Assembly (NCBI RefSeq): GCF_016808335.1
Contig: NC_053143.1
Coordinates: 620,001-684,000, forward strand
DNA: 64,000 bases
Direction: 5' to 3'
Source: Panicum virgatum
Taxonomy: Eukaryota > Streptophyta > Magnoliopsida > Poales > Poaceae
A program made the translations under genes and the position numbers. Below, one piece after another: positions 22,931-35,500 of this stretch; position 1 is the first letter of the stretch; every line of letters begins with the position of its first letter. The notes beneath the pieces were generated by a model. It saw only the letters and a list, made by a program, of their open reading frames with translations, was not told the DNA's origin and did no database searches.

Positions 22931-24236
22931 AATATATATCTTTTAAAAGATAAAAATTAATCATCTTCTAATATTTGAGATTAGATCGTCCGATTTAACT
23001 ACACGTTCCACATCCATAAAAAAAAGGTACTGGTTCCACGTCGGGGAGTAAGCGTTCTGAATGGCGGTGTTTGAGGATGGGCTGCCAGACGTGTCGATTT
23101 GTGGTTGGTCCTAGTAGGTGGATGTAGCTTTTGCTTTTTAAACTTGTGATTTTCTCCTAAACTATAAATTCATTTTTGAATCCGTTTAAACCACCGCATT
23201 GCTGCGAATTAATCTGATAGAATGAGATCCAATATGAATATATTTTATTATTTTTTTAAATCAATAGTCTAAATGAACTCATTCAACATTTATATATACT
23301 ACCTCAGCATTTTGATATCAAATGTTGAATTAACTTATCAAAATGTTGAACTTGATTTGATGAATTGTTGAATCTATAATTTTAAACGTTGACTGTATTA
23401 ACATTTTCTATACAAGAATCACACAATCCCTGACAAAAAACAATGAACTGATTAGATAAAAGGAAGCGTAAGCATAAAACATTTCTACCTAGGCTGCTGA
23501 CTTGCAGCGCTCTTGCATGTGCATCATTTGTGAATGTGCTGGTGTCCCTGCTTGCATGTTGCATAGGCCCAAGCTGATGATGCGGAATAGTGGGCCATGA
23601 CAGGTCGTGCGATGGATGGTTTATCCAAAATTGTATTTGATGGAGATTTGAATTTGTGAAGGTTACGGCTGCGGCAACTACAAGCAAACGCGATATATAT
23701 ATATGGCCCATGCTTCTATCCACTCCTAACTTGTTGCAAGAAATTAAAGTTGTGGAAGATAAATTAAGTTAGGTGAGAGCAGACAACAGAAATTAGGAGC
23801 AGTATGTATGTAGCTAATTTCCTTCATTTTACACCAACAGCTCTGTAAATAAAGCGCACATGCTGATTAATATAATCATGGCTTGTTATGTAGGAGTAGT
23901 AGCAGCTACCACACACCAACTCAACTAGTATTTGAAGCAAAGCCAATATGCGACCTAGTTCTTGTATGAAATTGCCAATTGCCACGAGGGAGGTTGAGAA
24001 GCAAGGCAGCCGGGTCTGTATGAAATTTAACTGTCACCATTGCTTCATCAAAAATTAGAGGCCAATGTCAGGTATATAACAACTTTTAGCCTCATTTTGT
24101 TTTGCTCGCCCCTCCAAGCTAGTGCCCTAAAATGAAATGCAGCAAAATAAAAAGGAAGTAGCAAAAGTTGTATGTATCACAACATTTTGTTCCTCTTCTG
24201 CTCTACTAGTCCCCCCTCTTGTGGGGTTACGAGATA
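22931..24236. other. Intergenic DNA without recognised gene
   Basis: The stretch is AT-rich. Open frames reach only 113 aa (23382-23723, minus) and show no family features. Repeated TCAAAATGTTGAA-like motifs around 23280-23400 suggest an old transposon remnant, but no ends were found. Confidence 0.5.
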
Positions 24237-24717
24237 CTCACTCTGTTTTCTATTTACATGTATTAGATTTGTCCTAAGGCCATGTTTAGTTCCCAAAAAA
24301 ATTTTACAGTACGCATCACATCGAATTTTTGGATATATGCATGAAGCACAAAATATAGTTGAAAAAATAATTAATTATACAATTTAACTGATTAGCACGA
24401 GATGAATCTTTTAAGCGCAATTAGTCCATGATTGGACATTATTTGTCAAATAACATCAAAATGTGCTACAGTACCAAAATCAAAAACTTTTCACTAACTA
24501 ATCAAGGCCTAAGTCAAATTTGACAACTTTGATTAAATTAATAGAAAAATAATAGCTTTCAAAACATCAAATTTATTTTATTGAATCCACCGTGGAATAT
24601 ATATTGATAGTGCATCCGTTGGGTAGTATAGTTGTTGTTATATTTTCTATAGAATTGGTCAAGTTAGCCAAGTTTGATTTAGGACAAATCTAGTATGACA
24701 TGTAAAAAATGAAGTAG
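24237..24717. mobile_element. Stowaway-type MITE, copy 1, carrying a nested MITE
   Basis: The ends are CTCACTCTGTTTTCTATTT on the left and ...ACATGTAAAAAATGAAGTAG on the right, inverted copies of the CTCCCTCCGTTTTTATTTACATG family. TA flanks both sides (24235-24236 and 24718-24719), the Tc1/Mariner target. TTTGTCCTAAGTCAAA is split by the element at 24278-24509. Confidence 0.82.
24278..24509. mobile_element. Tourist/Harbinger-type MITE nested in Stowaway copy 1
   Basis: It starts GGCCATGTTTAGTTCCC and ends ...CTAATCAAGGCC. TAA occurs on both sides (24275-24277 and 24510-24512). The host sequence rejoins cleanly when the element and one TAA are removed. The 3-bp TAA duplication supports PIF/Harbinger rather than hAT origin. 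Confidence 0.85.
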
Positions 24718-24757
24718 TAGATGTTGAGGCTGGTTGACCTAGAAGAAACGCCAGTTA

Positions 24758-25017
24758 CTTCTTTGTTTTTATTTACATGTCGCATTAGGTTTATACTAAG
24801 TTGAACTATTCAACTTTGACCAAATTTATAGAAGAAAAAAAGATAACATTTTTTACACCACCAAATTTATTTCAGTGAATCACCGTGAAATAAATGTTGA
24901 TAGTGCATATTTATTGGTAGTACATGTATTGCAATATTTTTCTACAGAGTTGATTAAAACTAGCTAAACTTAATTTAGAACGAATCTAGTACGATAGGTA
25001 AATAAAAGTGGAGGAAG
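24758..25017. mobile_element. Stowaway-type MITE, copy 2
   Basis: It starts CTTCTTTGTTTTTATTTACA and ends ...AAATAAAAGTGGAGGAAG, with TA on both sides. The interior matches copy 1, including GAATC(A/C)ACCGTG(A/G)AATA. It ends about 290 bp upstream of the TBL start codon. Confidence 0.85.
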
Positions 25018-25310
25018 TAGTTTTAGGCCGTGCGGTGAGGTGTGAGTGAGAAATTGAGAATGAGGGCCACCAAACAGACCAGAGTAGCAGACCACCACCC
25101 TACCATACCACACGCCGGACCCCGACGCCGACACTTCGCCGCCTGCCGGCCCAACTGCTCAAGGAAGGAAGAACCGAAGAAGCCTGTACAAAATCTGAGG
25201 CCGCGTTCCCCGCCGCGGGATCGGCGGCCTTGCCCTTCTTGACTTGGGTGGCATCCCCTTCAAATTGAAGGCTTCAATTCCCCAGCAGCTCCAGCTCCAG
25301 CTCCTTCGCC

Positions 25311-28300
25311 ATGGCCAAGCCACCGCCTCCCACCTCCCCCTCCGATCCCCCGCTTCCCACCGCCGCCGCCCCCAAGCCCCGCACTTTCGGCCTCTTCTCC
25401 TCCTCCGCGCGCTCCCTCCTCGCCGCGGCGCGCCGCTCCCCCGTCACCACGCTCGTCGTCGCCTTCTTCCTCCTCGCCCTCTTCATGTACGGCGAGGACG
25501 TCCGCACCATCGCCGAGCTCTCCATCGACGACTACCTCTACCCCGACGCCGACCTCTACAATGTCTCGGGGCTGCCCCCGCTGCTGCTCCCCCCGCCCAC
25601 CTGCGACCTCTCCGACGGCCGCTGGCTCTTCGACAACGTCTCGCTCCCGGCCTACAGGGAGAAGGACTGCACCTTCCTCACCAAGCAGGTCACCTGCCTC
25701 GCCAATGGCAGACCCGACGATACATGGCAGTACTGGAAATGGCAGCCCAACCAGTGCTCCCTCCCAACGTACGATTCTTCTTCCCTCCAGCTCCATTCTG
25801 CTCCCTCCGATCCAGATCTGCCACTTTAATTTGTTGCCTACTAAACTATATAGTAGTACTAATTGCGCTAAAGATTGCATCTTTGCTCTCCAATGCACTA
25901 GTATCGCTAATTTGGTTTGGGGATCCGATCAAATGCATAGGTTCGACGCTCGGAGATTCATGGAGACCATGCGCGGGAAGCGGCTCATGTTCGTGGGGGA
26001 CTCGCTCAACCGCAACCAGTGGGAGTCGCTCGTGTGCCTGGTGCAGCCCATCCTGTCCAAGGGCAGGAAGAAGATCGTCAAGCGAGGCTCCCTCACCATC
26101 TTCCACGCCAAGGAGTACCGCGCCACGCTCGAGTTCTACTGGGCGCCCTTCCTCGTCGAGTCCAACTCCGACAACCCCAAGATCCACAGCATCGAGCACC
26201 GGATCATCAGGCCCGACCGGATCGAGGGACACGCCAAGTACTGGAAGGACGTCGACTACCTCATCTTCAACACCTACATCTGGTGGATGAACACTGCTGA
26301 CATGAAAGTCAGGTCAGTACACTCCATCATCACCCATTCCTTTCTGCTCTGCTCGATTAATTCCCAACTCATTCCGGACTGGAAATGCATAGCTTCTCTG
26401 CATCTTTCTGCAATCAAGCATTGGAACCATGTTCTGAGTATGTTGAATTTTTGCAGGAGACCTGATTCAAGGTATTGGTCACAGCACGACGAGGTTCCCA
26501 GGATTGAGGCATATGGACGAGTGTTCAAGACGTGGTCTGAATGGTTGAATAACAACATTGACCCTGCCCACACCTCCGTCTTCTTCATGACAATTTCCCC
26601 TCTTCACATCAGGTGAACAAACTAAAAGCTGCATTTATATTTCCTCCTTTTTTTTCTTCTATGGTACAAACAATGGTGGTTCGCTGTGGACTTTGATTAG
26701 TTCCTTTATTTAGGAGTGACTTGCAATGCAACCTTGATCTTTTTGGACCACTGTCGGACCAATTGGACTCCATACATACTAGGCTTGATTGAAGTGGTTT
26801 GTTAAGCCCAAATTGCCTTCTTCAGAAGCAATGTTCCACTTTCTAGTCTGCAGGGCACAACATCATTGTCCACTCTACCAAACTCTGCGGTCAATGTTTG
26901 GAATTCAGCTGTTTGGTTAGTCCATGACCCACTAAGGAAAATGATCAATGGCCTAACTTATTGGTCTTATAGTCCATGTTTTCATTTCAGTTTCCTGGAC
27001 TTCATTCACTACTCTCAAGTAGATAGATATCTCTCAGATTTGTTGTAAATGCGATCAGAAAGGAGGGAGGGTACTGTAGACTTGGTACCATGAATCCATG
27101 ATATATGCATGTTAATAATCTTGAGAATCGAGTGTTTGCAAAATTAAAGACTGATGGAATCTTAAGTTATATGCGTTTCGCTCACTATATTTCAGGCGTT
27201 GTGTGGTTCACATGATATACGGAATCTTAAGGTTCATAAGTATGTGTAGACTAAAGTACACCAAAATTAGTAGTGATGGCTGGGAGATCGTGTTAGGATC
27301 TCAACAAACTTCTATGTGGGCCTGGCTCACAATTAGGAAGGGAAAAGGCACCATTTTGTCCAACAGCAAAAATATGAAAGCTGGGATTTGACATGTAAAC
27401 AACCTCTAGACAGAAAAAAAAATGGAGCCCCACTGTTTCCGAATTGGCTTCTCTATTTGTCCTGATTCCTGATAGAGACTTAGACTGTGACTCTGTGACT
27501 ACTTTGTGGTGATGTGCTGGAGTGTTACCAAGGAAAAGATAGATACATGGATGATTACCAAGGAAAAAAAAAACTCCCCTGTTAAAATTATGTTTGTAAA
27601 GTCATGATCAAGGCTATTTTTTTTGTTATTTTGTAATCCCATGCCATGGCTATTAAAGTTGTCGTTCTGCTTGAGAAAGAAGGGGATTCTTATCCTAGTA
27701 AAACTGTTGGGCAGTTATGCCATTGTATGTTGAACCTGTGACCTTGGAGCATTTGAATTTAGTTTGATATACAGTACGGTGTTACAGAACTCCACTTTCA
27801 CTAGGAGAATATCTACTTGAATGTTGCCTCCTAGTTGGGCTGAAAGAAAAATAAAATATAGTAATACATTTGGTGGAAATGAAATTATATTATTCACAGG
27901 ACTCCTAATTCTCTATCATGCTCGCACTAAGGCTGAGACATAGTGGTTAGAGTAGTAAGTCAATAGAGGTGGCCTTTGACTTATCATCAATGCTGCCATC
28001 ACCAGTTAGATAGGAATGCAATATTATATATGTGGCCCGCAGTGAGTTACATACGCATACCGATTTCTTTCTTATTGATACTCAATAATCCAGCCATTTA
28101 GCCAAATGCCTGAATGTTTAGTCTCTCTTAGAATCTTTTACTCTCCATGTTCGTTACATACTTGCTTCTCCCATGTGGGTGTCAACTACAATGAGGCTAA
28201 TCAGTTGTTATCTTAATCAAGGATCAATGGCGTATTTAAAGTTGCATAGAAGTGCTCTATTAATGGTTGCAGTTAAATTGTGTTGGCCAGCTCTATCATC

Positions 28301-29241
28301 AGGTTTCAACTCTTGTGCATTGTTAGACTCAAACTAACTTATTGTTATAATAGTGAGCGTCTCTGGAGCAGAGTAAAATATAGGCATCATGTGAGCCTTG
28401 AGTGCCTTGTGACAAGTATTTTGCAATAAGTCATTGCTGGTGTCTGCAATACTAATGTTTCATAGGACTCTTACACCACCTGCTTCCACATGGGCATGTC
28501 CTGGACAGCATAATAGAAAGCAGGCACCATTTTGTTGCATGTTGTATGATGCACTTTGACTTTGTTTTTACACCTTGTATGACTATAGGATTCTTTGGTG
28601 CTGAATCATATTGATTTCTTGGCGTGTTGTTTGATTTTATTCTGATGTACTCGTGTACCAGTTGGAAAAAAATATAGAAAAGGAACAAGGTAAAAGCAAT
28701 TGTGGTTAGATGGTGTCAGCATAAAACTAGCTTCAAATTTCTGTTGTTTTTGAGTTGCGAATTGTCACGATATTTCAGACATCTCCTTACGTGTTGATCT
28801 TGCTAAAACTTACTTCCTTTTTGTGAAAACAGCCCAAATAACTGGGGGAACCCTGAGGGGATCAGATGCGTGAAGGAGACGCTTCCGTATCAGAACTACA
28901 GCCAACCCCTGGACCTGTACCATGACATGCGGATGTTTGATCTGGTAGTAAAGGTGGCTAGCTCCATGGAGAAGGTTCCAGTCACAGTGATTAACATCAC
29001 GAGGATGTCAGATTATCGGAAGGACGCCCACACATCGTTGTATTCTATCCGGCAAGGTAAGCTGCTGACACCAAAGCAGAAGGCAGACCCGGAGAAGTTC
29101 GCAGACTGCATCCATTGGTGCCTTCCCGGCGTGCCGGATGTGTGGAACCAGATACTTTACACGAGGATCCTTTCGAAATCATCTTGGCACTCAAATTCTG
29201 CGGCTCCTCCCTTGCAGTCACTGCCTCCTCCTGCCCAATGA
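25311..29241 (+). CDS. Trichome birefringence-like (TBL/DUF231) polysaccharide O-acetyltransferase
   Basis: Four exons: 25311-25768, 25941-26312, 26457-26612 and 28833-29241. They sum to 1395 nt, or 464 aa, with matching phases. The N-terminus is cytosolic and Pro-rich, followed by one membrane anchor (about 44-61, VTTLVVAFFLLALFMYG), giving a type II Golgi protein. The TBL domain starts at CDLSDGRWLFDN. The PC-esterase/GDSL block has the catalytic GDS at 172-174 (FVGDSLNRNQWESLVC), and the C-terminal DxxH motif is DCIHW (Asp420, His423), completing the Ser-His-Asp set. Family members transfer acetyl groups to xylan or mannan in the Golgi. Which polysaccharide this one uses cannot be read from sequence, so no symbol is given. 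Intron 3 is 2.2 kb and contains nothing recognisable. The start is the first ATG with a good context (TCGCCATGGCC) and keeps the anchor. Confidence 0.93.
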
Positions 29242-30057
29242 GAATCTTAGCAGGGGCTTGTGGTTTTTACCATGGCATAGGAAAAATGTATGATTATTCA
29301 TTCTTTTGTCTTTCTTTTTGGGTAGATTGAGTAAAGGTTAGAGTAAAAAGGAAATGGATGGGCTGATCACTGACGGCATGGCATGGCATGGCATGTAAAG
29401 TGTAAATGAGTTTTGAGTTAGCCAATTGAGCGAACAGCAGCGATCATGTAGACAGTTGCCTTATGAATATATATATATATACTATACCAGTTTCCAGACA
29501 GAAATTAGCCATATGTAACCTGTTTCCTGTTGGATGACACACAAGGTGCATATGTATACGCAGTGCTTCTAATGCTTGAGAAGCATGTATACAGGAGAAT
29601 CATGTAAAACAATGTTTGAGTTTTTTTTTTCTGAAGGAGTATACATGAGCTTGTTTTGGGCACATTTCTGCCTAGAGGCTTCGTCTTGGTTGTCCAATGA
29701 CAACAGATGCTACAGAAATCTCATTCATTTTGCATTGCCAACGAGCTGTTACACAATCGCAACTTTAAATAAAATTATTATAAAGGCCTCATTACACACT
29801 AATCCATGGGCTACAGCCCAGATCAGGCCCGTTTCTTCAGTAGCCTAACTGTCCTCAGCAGGTAGTTGAGTCCACTATGGCCATGTTTTCTTGTTGTAGT
29901 TTTCCAAATACACCCTGTTTAAGTTAGGTATTCCAAATACACTTCTAATGGTTATTACAAAACAATTCAAAATCCAACCTGTCACTAAAATACTTCTCAT
30001 CTGCAAAACAACAACAGACTAAAATTACGCATCAAATGAAAACAACAAAATAAAAAG
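29242..30057. other. 3' flank of the TBL gene, no other gene seen
   Basis: It contains a (GGCAT)n run at about 29376-29395 and an (AT)n run at 29468-29480. No polyadenylation site is assigned. An open frame at 29576-29848 has no family features. Confidence 0.5.
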
Positions 30058-31275
30058 AATAATTTGCATCCACCATACAACAACTTGGCAGGTACGTGCA
30101 AATTAGTCCAACAACTTGTAAGGTGCTCAATTTAATACAATAACTTGACAACTGGGTACAGATTGATCCAACAACTTAGAGAAAGCTTAATTTAGTGCAA
30201 TAACTTGGTAAATTGGTGCATTCACAGTTCCAACGTTTCATGACAATGTATTTGCTAACATCAGGTCACAATAAAGAGTATATTCATGTGGGAACATATT
30301 ATTTGACAATAGATTTTCATGTCGCAATGGACGCCAATAATTTTATTCTCAGAATAAATTAATCATGGTTTCATTAAAAGTAATATTATTTAACCACCAT
30401 TACAACAACAACATATTAAGCACGGTAGATGAGCGTCAATAATTCTTAGTTCAAATTGCTGATGGTGATCCGGTTGTTGCTTTTCAACTATGTACAATTT
30501 TTTATTAGTACAAATTCAATAAAATTTTAGAATTACCATTAGCATCACTGTTTTTATTAGTTCAAATTCAATAAAATTTTAGAATTACACCATTAGCATT
30601 ACTGAAACACTGAAGTCGATAAGAGAGACCCTAAAATCTTAGATTTCTTCTGCACTTCTGTCATGTATTCAACAATGCTCATGTTTGTTTCTGTTTATTA
30701 TTTTATTTAGCTCATTTTCCTTTCTAACAAATATAGGAGGCTTTAAAAATATATGTATATGTACCAAGCTCCTAAAAAGTATCAAAAGTTTGTATCAACA
30801 TATTGACTTTTTTTAGCTTAACAGTGCATATAATCAAACATATCGAAAATAGTGAGGGTGGATTTTTCAATATTGAATATAAAACTAAATAGTTTTAATC
30901 AAAATTAAATCACTATAAAAAATAATTAATATAAATACATAACATTAATTTCTAAACACTAAGGGTTTTCATCTTGGCCAAATACATTGCCACGCAGGCG
31001 CAACATGAAAAATCAAGGGTCAAATAATACTTAATAATTTATCCTAATGTGAATATACTCTTTATTGAGACCTTGCGTTAGTTATATTGCTGTGTAATGT
31101 TTGGACTGCGAATGCACCTATTTGCCAAGTTATTGCATTAGATTGGGCATTTTACAAGTTGTTGGACTAATCTGCACCCATATGTCAAGTTATTGCACTA
31201 GATTGAGCACTTTACAAGTTGTTGGACAAATTTGCACTCACCTAACAAGTTGTTGTATGGCGGGTGCAATTTACT
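30058..31275. mobile_element. Foldback-type element with about 255-bp inverted arms
   Basis: The left arm (about 30058-30312) and right arm (about 31018-31275) are inverted copies. The arms share CCATACAACAACTTG at their outer ends, internal repeats of CAACAACTTGTAA and CAATAACTTG spaced about 38 bp apart, and GAGTATATTCA...TTATTTGAC at their inner ends. The loop of about 700 bp is AT-rich and non-coding, with a 50-bp tandem duplication at 30500-30603 (TATTAGT(A/T)CAAATTCAATA). There is no transposase. Target duplications are unclear in the AT-rich flanks. Confidence 0.75.
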
Positions 31276-31977
31276 CAAATAAAAATAATAATTAGCTAGT
31301 TTTTGAACTAGATTATATGGAACTATAAATCTCTTTTTTCTTCAAAATATTGATAACTATGTCAATAACAAATTATTGATAATTTTACAGATTAAAAAGG
31401 TATCAGTATACACTTATAAGTTTCTCATGAATATCTTTTAGTTTTCACTAAAAGTGATATAGGTATTATGATGACTCATGTTTTAGAGAAAAAAAAAATT
31501 TATTGTGTATTTCTTATCCTACATTCCTCCTATTCTTATGTAACCTATTGCGTCCTAACTATTAATGACTATCATACTCCTATTAGTGGAGAAGGTAATT
31601 ACAATTATTTACTAATTTTTAACACCACAATACATGGATTATACAATTAATTACAATAAAGATTAGAAAAACTAATAACCACAATCACAATCCACGTTTT
31701 CATGTCGTGTTGTTTTCCTTTGCCAATGCATGCATCAACATATAGTTACATCATATAATATAACTCTAAATACTACTGATTAAGAATCCAACAACCCAAG
31801 ATGAAAAGAACAAATAAACATTATGTAGACATGGTATTTTCTTCTCTTATATGTGGACACGGTATTCACGTATAAGTGATGCCATCATTGTTCAACTTTC
31901 AGCATAATAATCTCAAGTAGTATGTGAATACTTACATGAACATTCTTCCTTTACCCGTGCCAAATTTAAATCTTGAT

Positions 31978-32303
31978 GATGAGGAGGAATCTGCCTCTCT
32001 TAATCACAATATAGGAAGTTTTGATTGCGATAGGATATAGCCTGCCCTGCCTTGGTAGCGAAGGAAGGAGGGGTGGGTTGGTATAAAGGATGGAGGAATG
32101 ATTATCCTTCCAACATAACTTAATCTTTTTTGAAAAGAACATGACCTAGATTAGCATGCAGATAATCACGTGTTATGATTCAAAGGAAGCTGCTTCCCTC
32201 AATTATAGGAAGTTTTATACGTGTGATAAAATTGAGCCTTGGTAGCAAAGGAAGAAGGGACTCATCACGACTATAAAGAGAGGAGGGAAATAGAGGAATG
32301 GTG
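31978..32303 (+). promoter_or_regulatory. Duplicated upstream segment of the clathrin heavy chain gene
   Basis: Two diverged direct copies of about 125 bp lie at 31978-32104 and 32179-32303. Shared landmarks, in order, are ATAGGAAGTTTT, CCTTGGTAGC(G/A)AAGGAAG, a TATA-like motif and GAGGAATG. The TATA-like motifs are GTATAAAGG (32081) and CTATAAAGAG (32271). The nearer one is 261 bp from the ATG and is the better candidate promoter. Confidence 0.65.
32271..32280 (+). promoter_or_regulatory. Probable TATA box of the clathrin heavy chain gene
   Basis: CTATAAAGAG is followed by purine-rich sequence, 261 bp before the start codon. Confidence 0.55.
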
Positions 32304-32531
32304 AAGGTGTGATGAGCGAAAGTGCAGAGACCAGACCACATGGCAAGGGCAAAGCTAAAATTCCCCTCCCCTTGCTGTGGTTGGCCTCCTTTTCTGTAGC
32401 GGCCCCGCTGGTTCCACCCCCCGTCTTCCTTCCCGTCTTCGGGAAGCTCAGATCAGATCCGAGTGGAGGCTCCACCCGTCGCCGCCGCCGCCGCCCCCTT
32501 CCTCCCCCGACTCCAGAGAGATCTCGGCACC

Positions 32532-35500
32532 ATGGCGGCGGCCAACGCCCCCATCGCCATGCGCGAGGCCCTCACGGTACCAGAACAACCCATCCTCTCC
32601 CTCCCTCGCAGATCTCCCCGCTTCGTCGCCTTCACTGATCCACTGACAAATGGCCTCGCAGCTCACCAGCCTGGGCATCGCCCCGCAGTTCGTCACCTTC
32701 ACCCATGTCACCATGGAGTCGGAGAAGTACATCTGCGTCCGCGAGACCTCCCCGCAGAACAGCGTCGTCATCATCGACATGGCCATGCCCATGCAGCCTC
32801 TCCGACGGCCCATCACCGCCGACTCGGCGCTCATGAACCCAAACACCAGAATCCTCGCGCTCAAAGGTTTGCTAATTCCTACCGCTCTCTTAGATCTGCC
32901 CATTCACCGTGCGGGATCTCATCTCATCATCCTAGTAAAGTCCTTGTTGAATAGTCGGCTCCTGGGATCTCTAAGAATTGGACAGCGATCTCAGCTCCTT
33001 CTACTTCCTTTTTAGCACATCATCTGAATCTGCACTAGTGAAATCAAGTCTTCGCTTAGGATCTTGCAATTTAGTGTGATCTTCTGCATAATAACTACCT
33101 ACAATGTTACCTTGCTGTTTATCCTGACCTTGTACAAGTCATGTAGAATGAACAAGGCCCTGTTAACATTGTGCTAGGCTGCTATAATTCTAGCTTGCCA
33201 TATAAGCAATTCATATAAATATTATCACTGTGACGTCAAATTTCCTGTGGTTCAACATAGTGTACAAATAGGTTTGAGAAACTTTAGGGTTCTAACACCC
33301 AAGTCTGTTTGAGGTTTCGGAGTTGCTATCGATGACTTGTCTGCTGGCTTACTTGGCATTGCTTGTTTAAATTATCAGAGAATATTTTGTTAAATGAAGT
33401 GCTTGATTTGAAGTGTTGCTGTTGGTTCAGCTATTAGTTCCAACATGATGAATTTGGATTTTAGACATCTCGTATTTCAGTTGCTAGCTGTTTAGTTTGA
33501 TTACTTTGTAGTTTGTAATAACAGCAAATATTTACTGAAATTTTCAGCCCAAATACCTGGGACAACACAGGATCACCTTCAAATATTCAATATTGAGGCT
33601 AAGACTAAGATAAAGTCTCATCAGATGCCGGAGCAGGTACATAAGTCTTTCTAATAAAATCCCCCCCTCCCCCCGATGCTCAAGGAGATGCCCTTGAGGT
33701 AATGCGTTAATGCACTGTTACTTTTGAATTGCAGGTTGTGTTTTGGAAATGGATCACTCCCAAGTTGTTGGGTTTAGTAACACAAACATCAGTTTATCAC
33801 TGGTCAATTGAAGGTGATTCTGAGCCCACCAAGATGTTTGATAGGACAGCTAATCTGGCAAACAACCAGATCATCAACTATCGATGTGACCCGGCTGAGA
33901 AGTGGCTTGTGCTTATTGGGATTGCACCTGGTGCCCCGGAGGTAGGCTATTACAGAAATTTGTTGCTAGTGACATCATTATAGACAGTTCACATGTCAAA
34001 TGAGGTTAAACAAACTAATACCAGTGTTGCCCTCTAGCCTGCTAATGTTTGTTCCAATCTTCTTATGATCCAAAACATTGTGTCTGTAAAACTCAGTCCT
34101 TTCGAACTATGAGAATTTTCTGGAGATAGTAATTAGTAATTACATAATACTTTTGTTGTCTGTGCTTCTCATATTGGCGTGCCTCCTTTTCATGCAATCA
34201 GAGGCCACAGCTGGTGAAGGGAAATATGCAACTTTTTTCTGTTGATCAGCAGCGTAGCCAGGCACTTGAAGCCCATGCAGCATCTTTTGCAACATTTAAG
34301 GTACCAGTCAGTTACCCTGTGGTGATTATGGTCTTCTATTTTTGTTTTATTTATTTCTAGTATTAGTAATTTACCAACCCCTATTTTATCTAACCTTTAT
34401 AGGTTGTTGGTAATGAGAACCCATCAACCCTTATTTGTTTCGCCTCGAAGACAACTAATGCTGGACAGATCACTTCAAAGTTGCATGTTATTGAATTGGG
34501 CGCCCAGCCAGGTTTGTATTTTAAGAAAAAATCTCAGACTGATTTTTTTTTCGTTCTGTTTAGTGCTACATTAAAACATCTAGCAGTGTGAACACTTATA
34601 GAGTTGCCTAATTCTCGCTCTTGCATTGCTTATTTTTTCGTTTGAAAGACATTTGAGCCCTTGTCACTATTCTTATTGATTGTTTGGTTATAGGGAAACC
34701 TGGCTTTTCTAAGAAACAAGCCGACCTCTTCTTCCCACCAGATTTCCAGGATGATTTCCCTGTAGCTATGCAGGTGAGCATCTTCCCGTAACAATGTGCA
34801 CTTTTAGAACATCCCATGATGCATCTAAAATGTTTTTATTCCATTTTTTTGCTGCAGGTTTCACAAAAGTATGGGCTTATCTATGTAGTTACGAAGCTTG
34901 GCCTTTTGTTTGTATATGATTTGGAAACTGCGGCAGCAGTTTACAGAAATAGAATTAGTCCAGACCCTATATTCTTGACAGCAGAATCTTCCTCGACTGG
35001 TGGATTTTATGCCATCAACAGAAGAGGGCAGGTTTTACATGCCACAGTTAATGATGCAACCGTTGTGCCTTTTGTCAGTGGTCAAGTATGTACATCAATA
35101 CTTCCGGACTTGTTTTCTTTTCCTGATGCATATGTTATACAATTGTCTTGACACAATTTTGGCATGCAGTTAAACAACCTTGAGCTAGCTGTGAATCTTG
35201 CCAAGAGAGCCAATCTTCCTGGTGCAGAGAACTTGGTAACCTCGACCACCTCTATGATTGATATGGACGCTAGCAGTACTTTCTTGGCCGTTATCTGTGC
35301 TCATTTTTTTTATAACTTGTACCAGTTTTATACTGGCTAGTGAGTCAATATCTCTGTCTCCTGTAAACTACTGTTACTTGCTAGATCACAGACTATCTCA
35401 CCCTAGTTTATTAACCTGGGGAATCTTGTCGAAATCGAAATGCTTACTTGATCACTTCTTAGCAGACCTTTCATTCACTTGTTAATTCATACATAGAAAT

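Noticed and set aside
24278..24509. hAT classification of the nested MITE
   Set aside because: The flanking duplication is 3 bp (TAA), not 8 bp.
26613..28832. A separate gene inside the long TBL intron
   Set aside because: Frames are at most 78 aa, there is no family match, and the TBL exons on either side join in phase.
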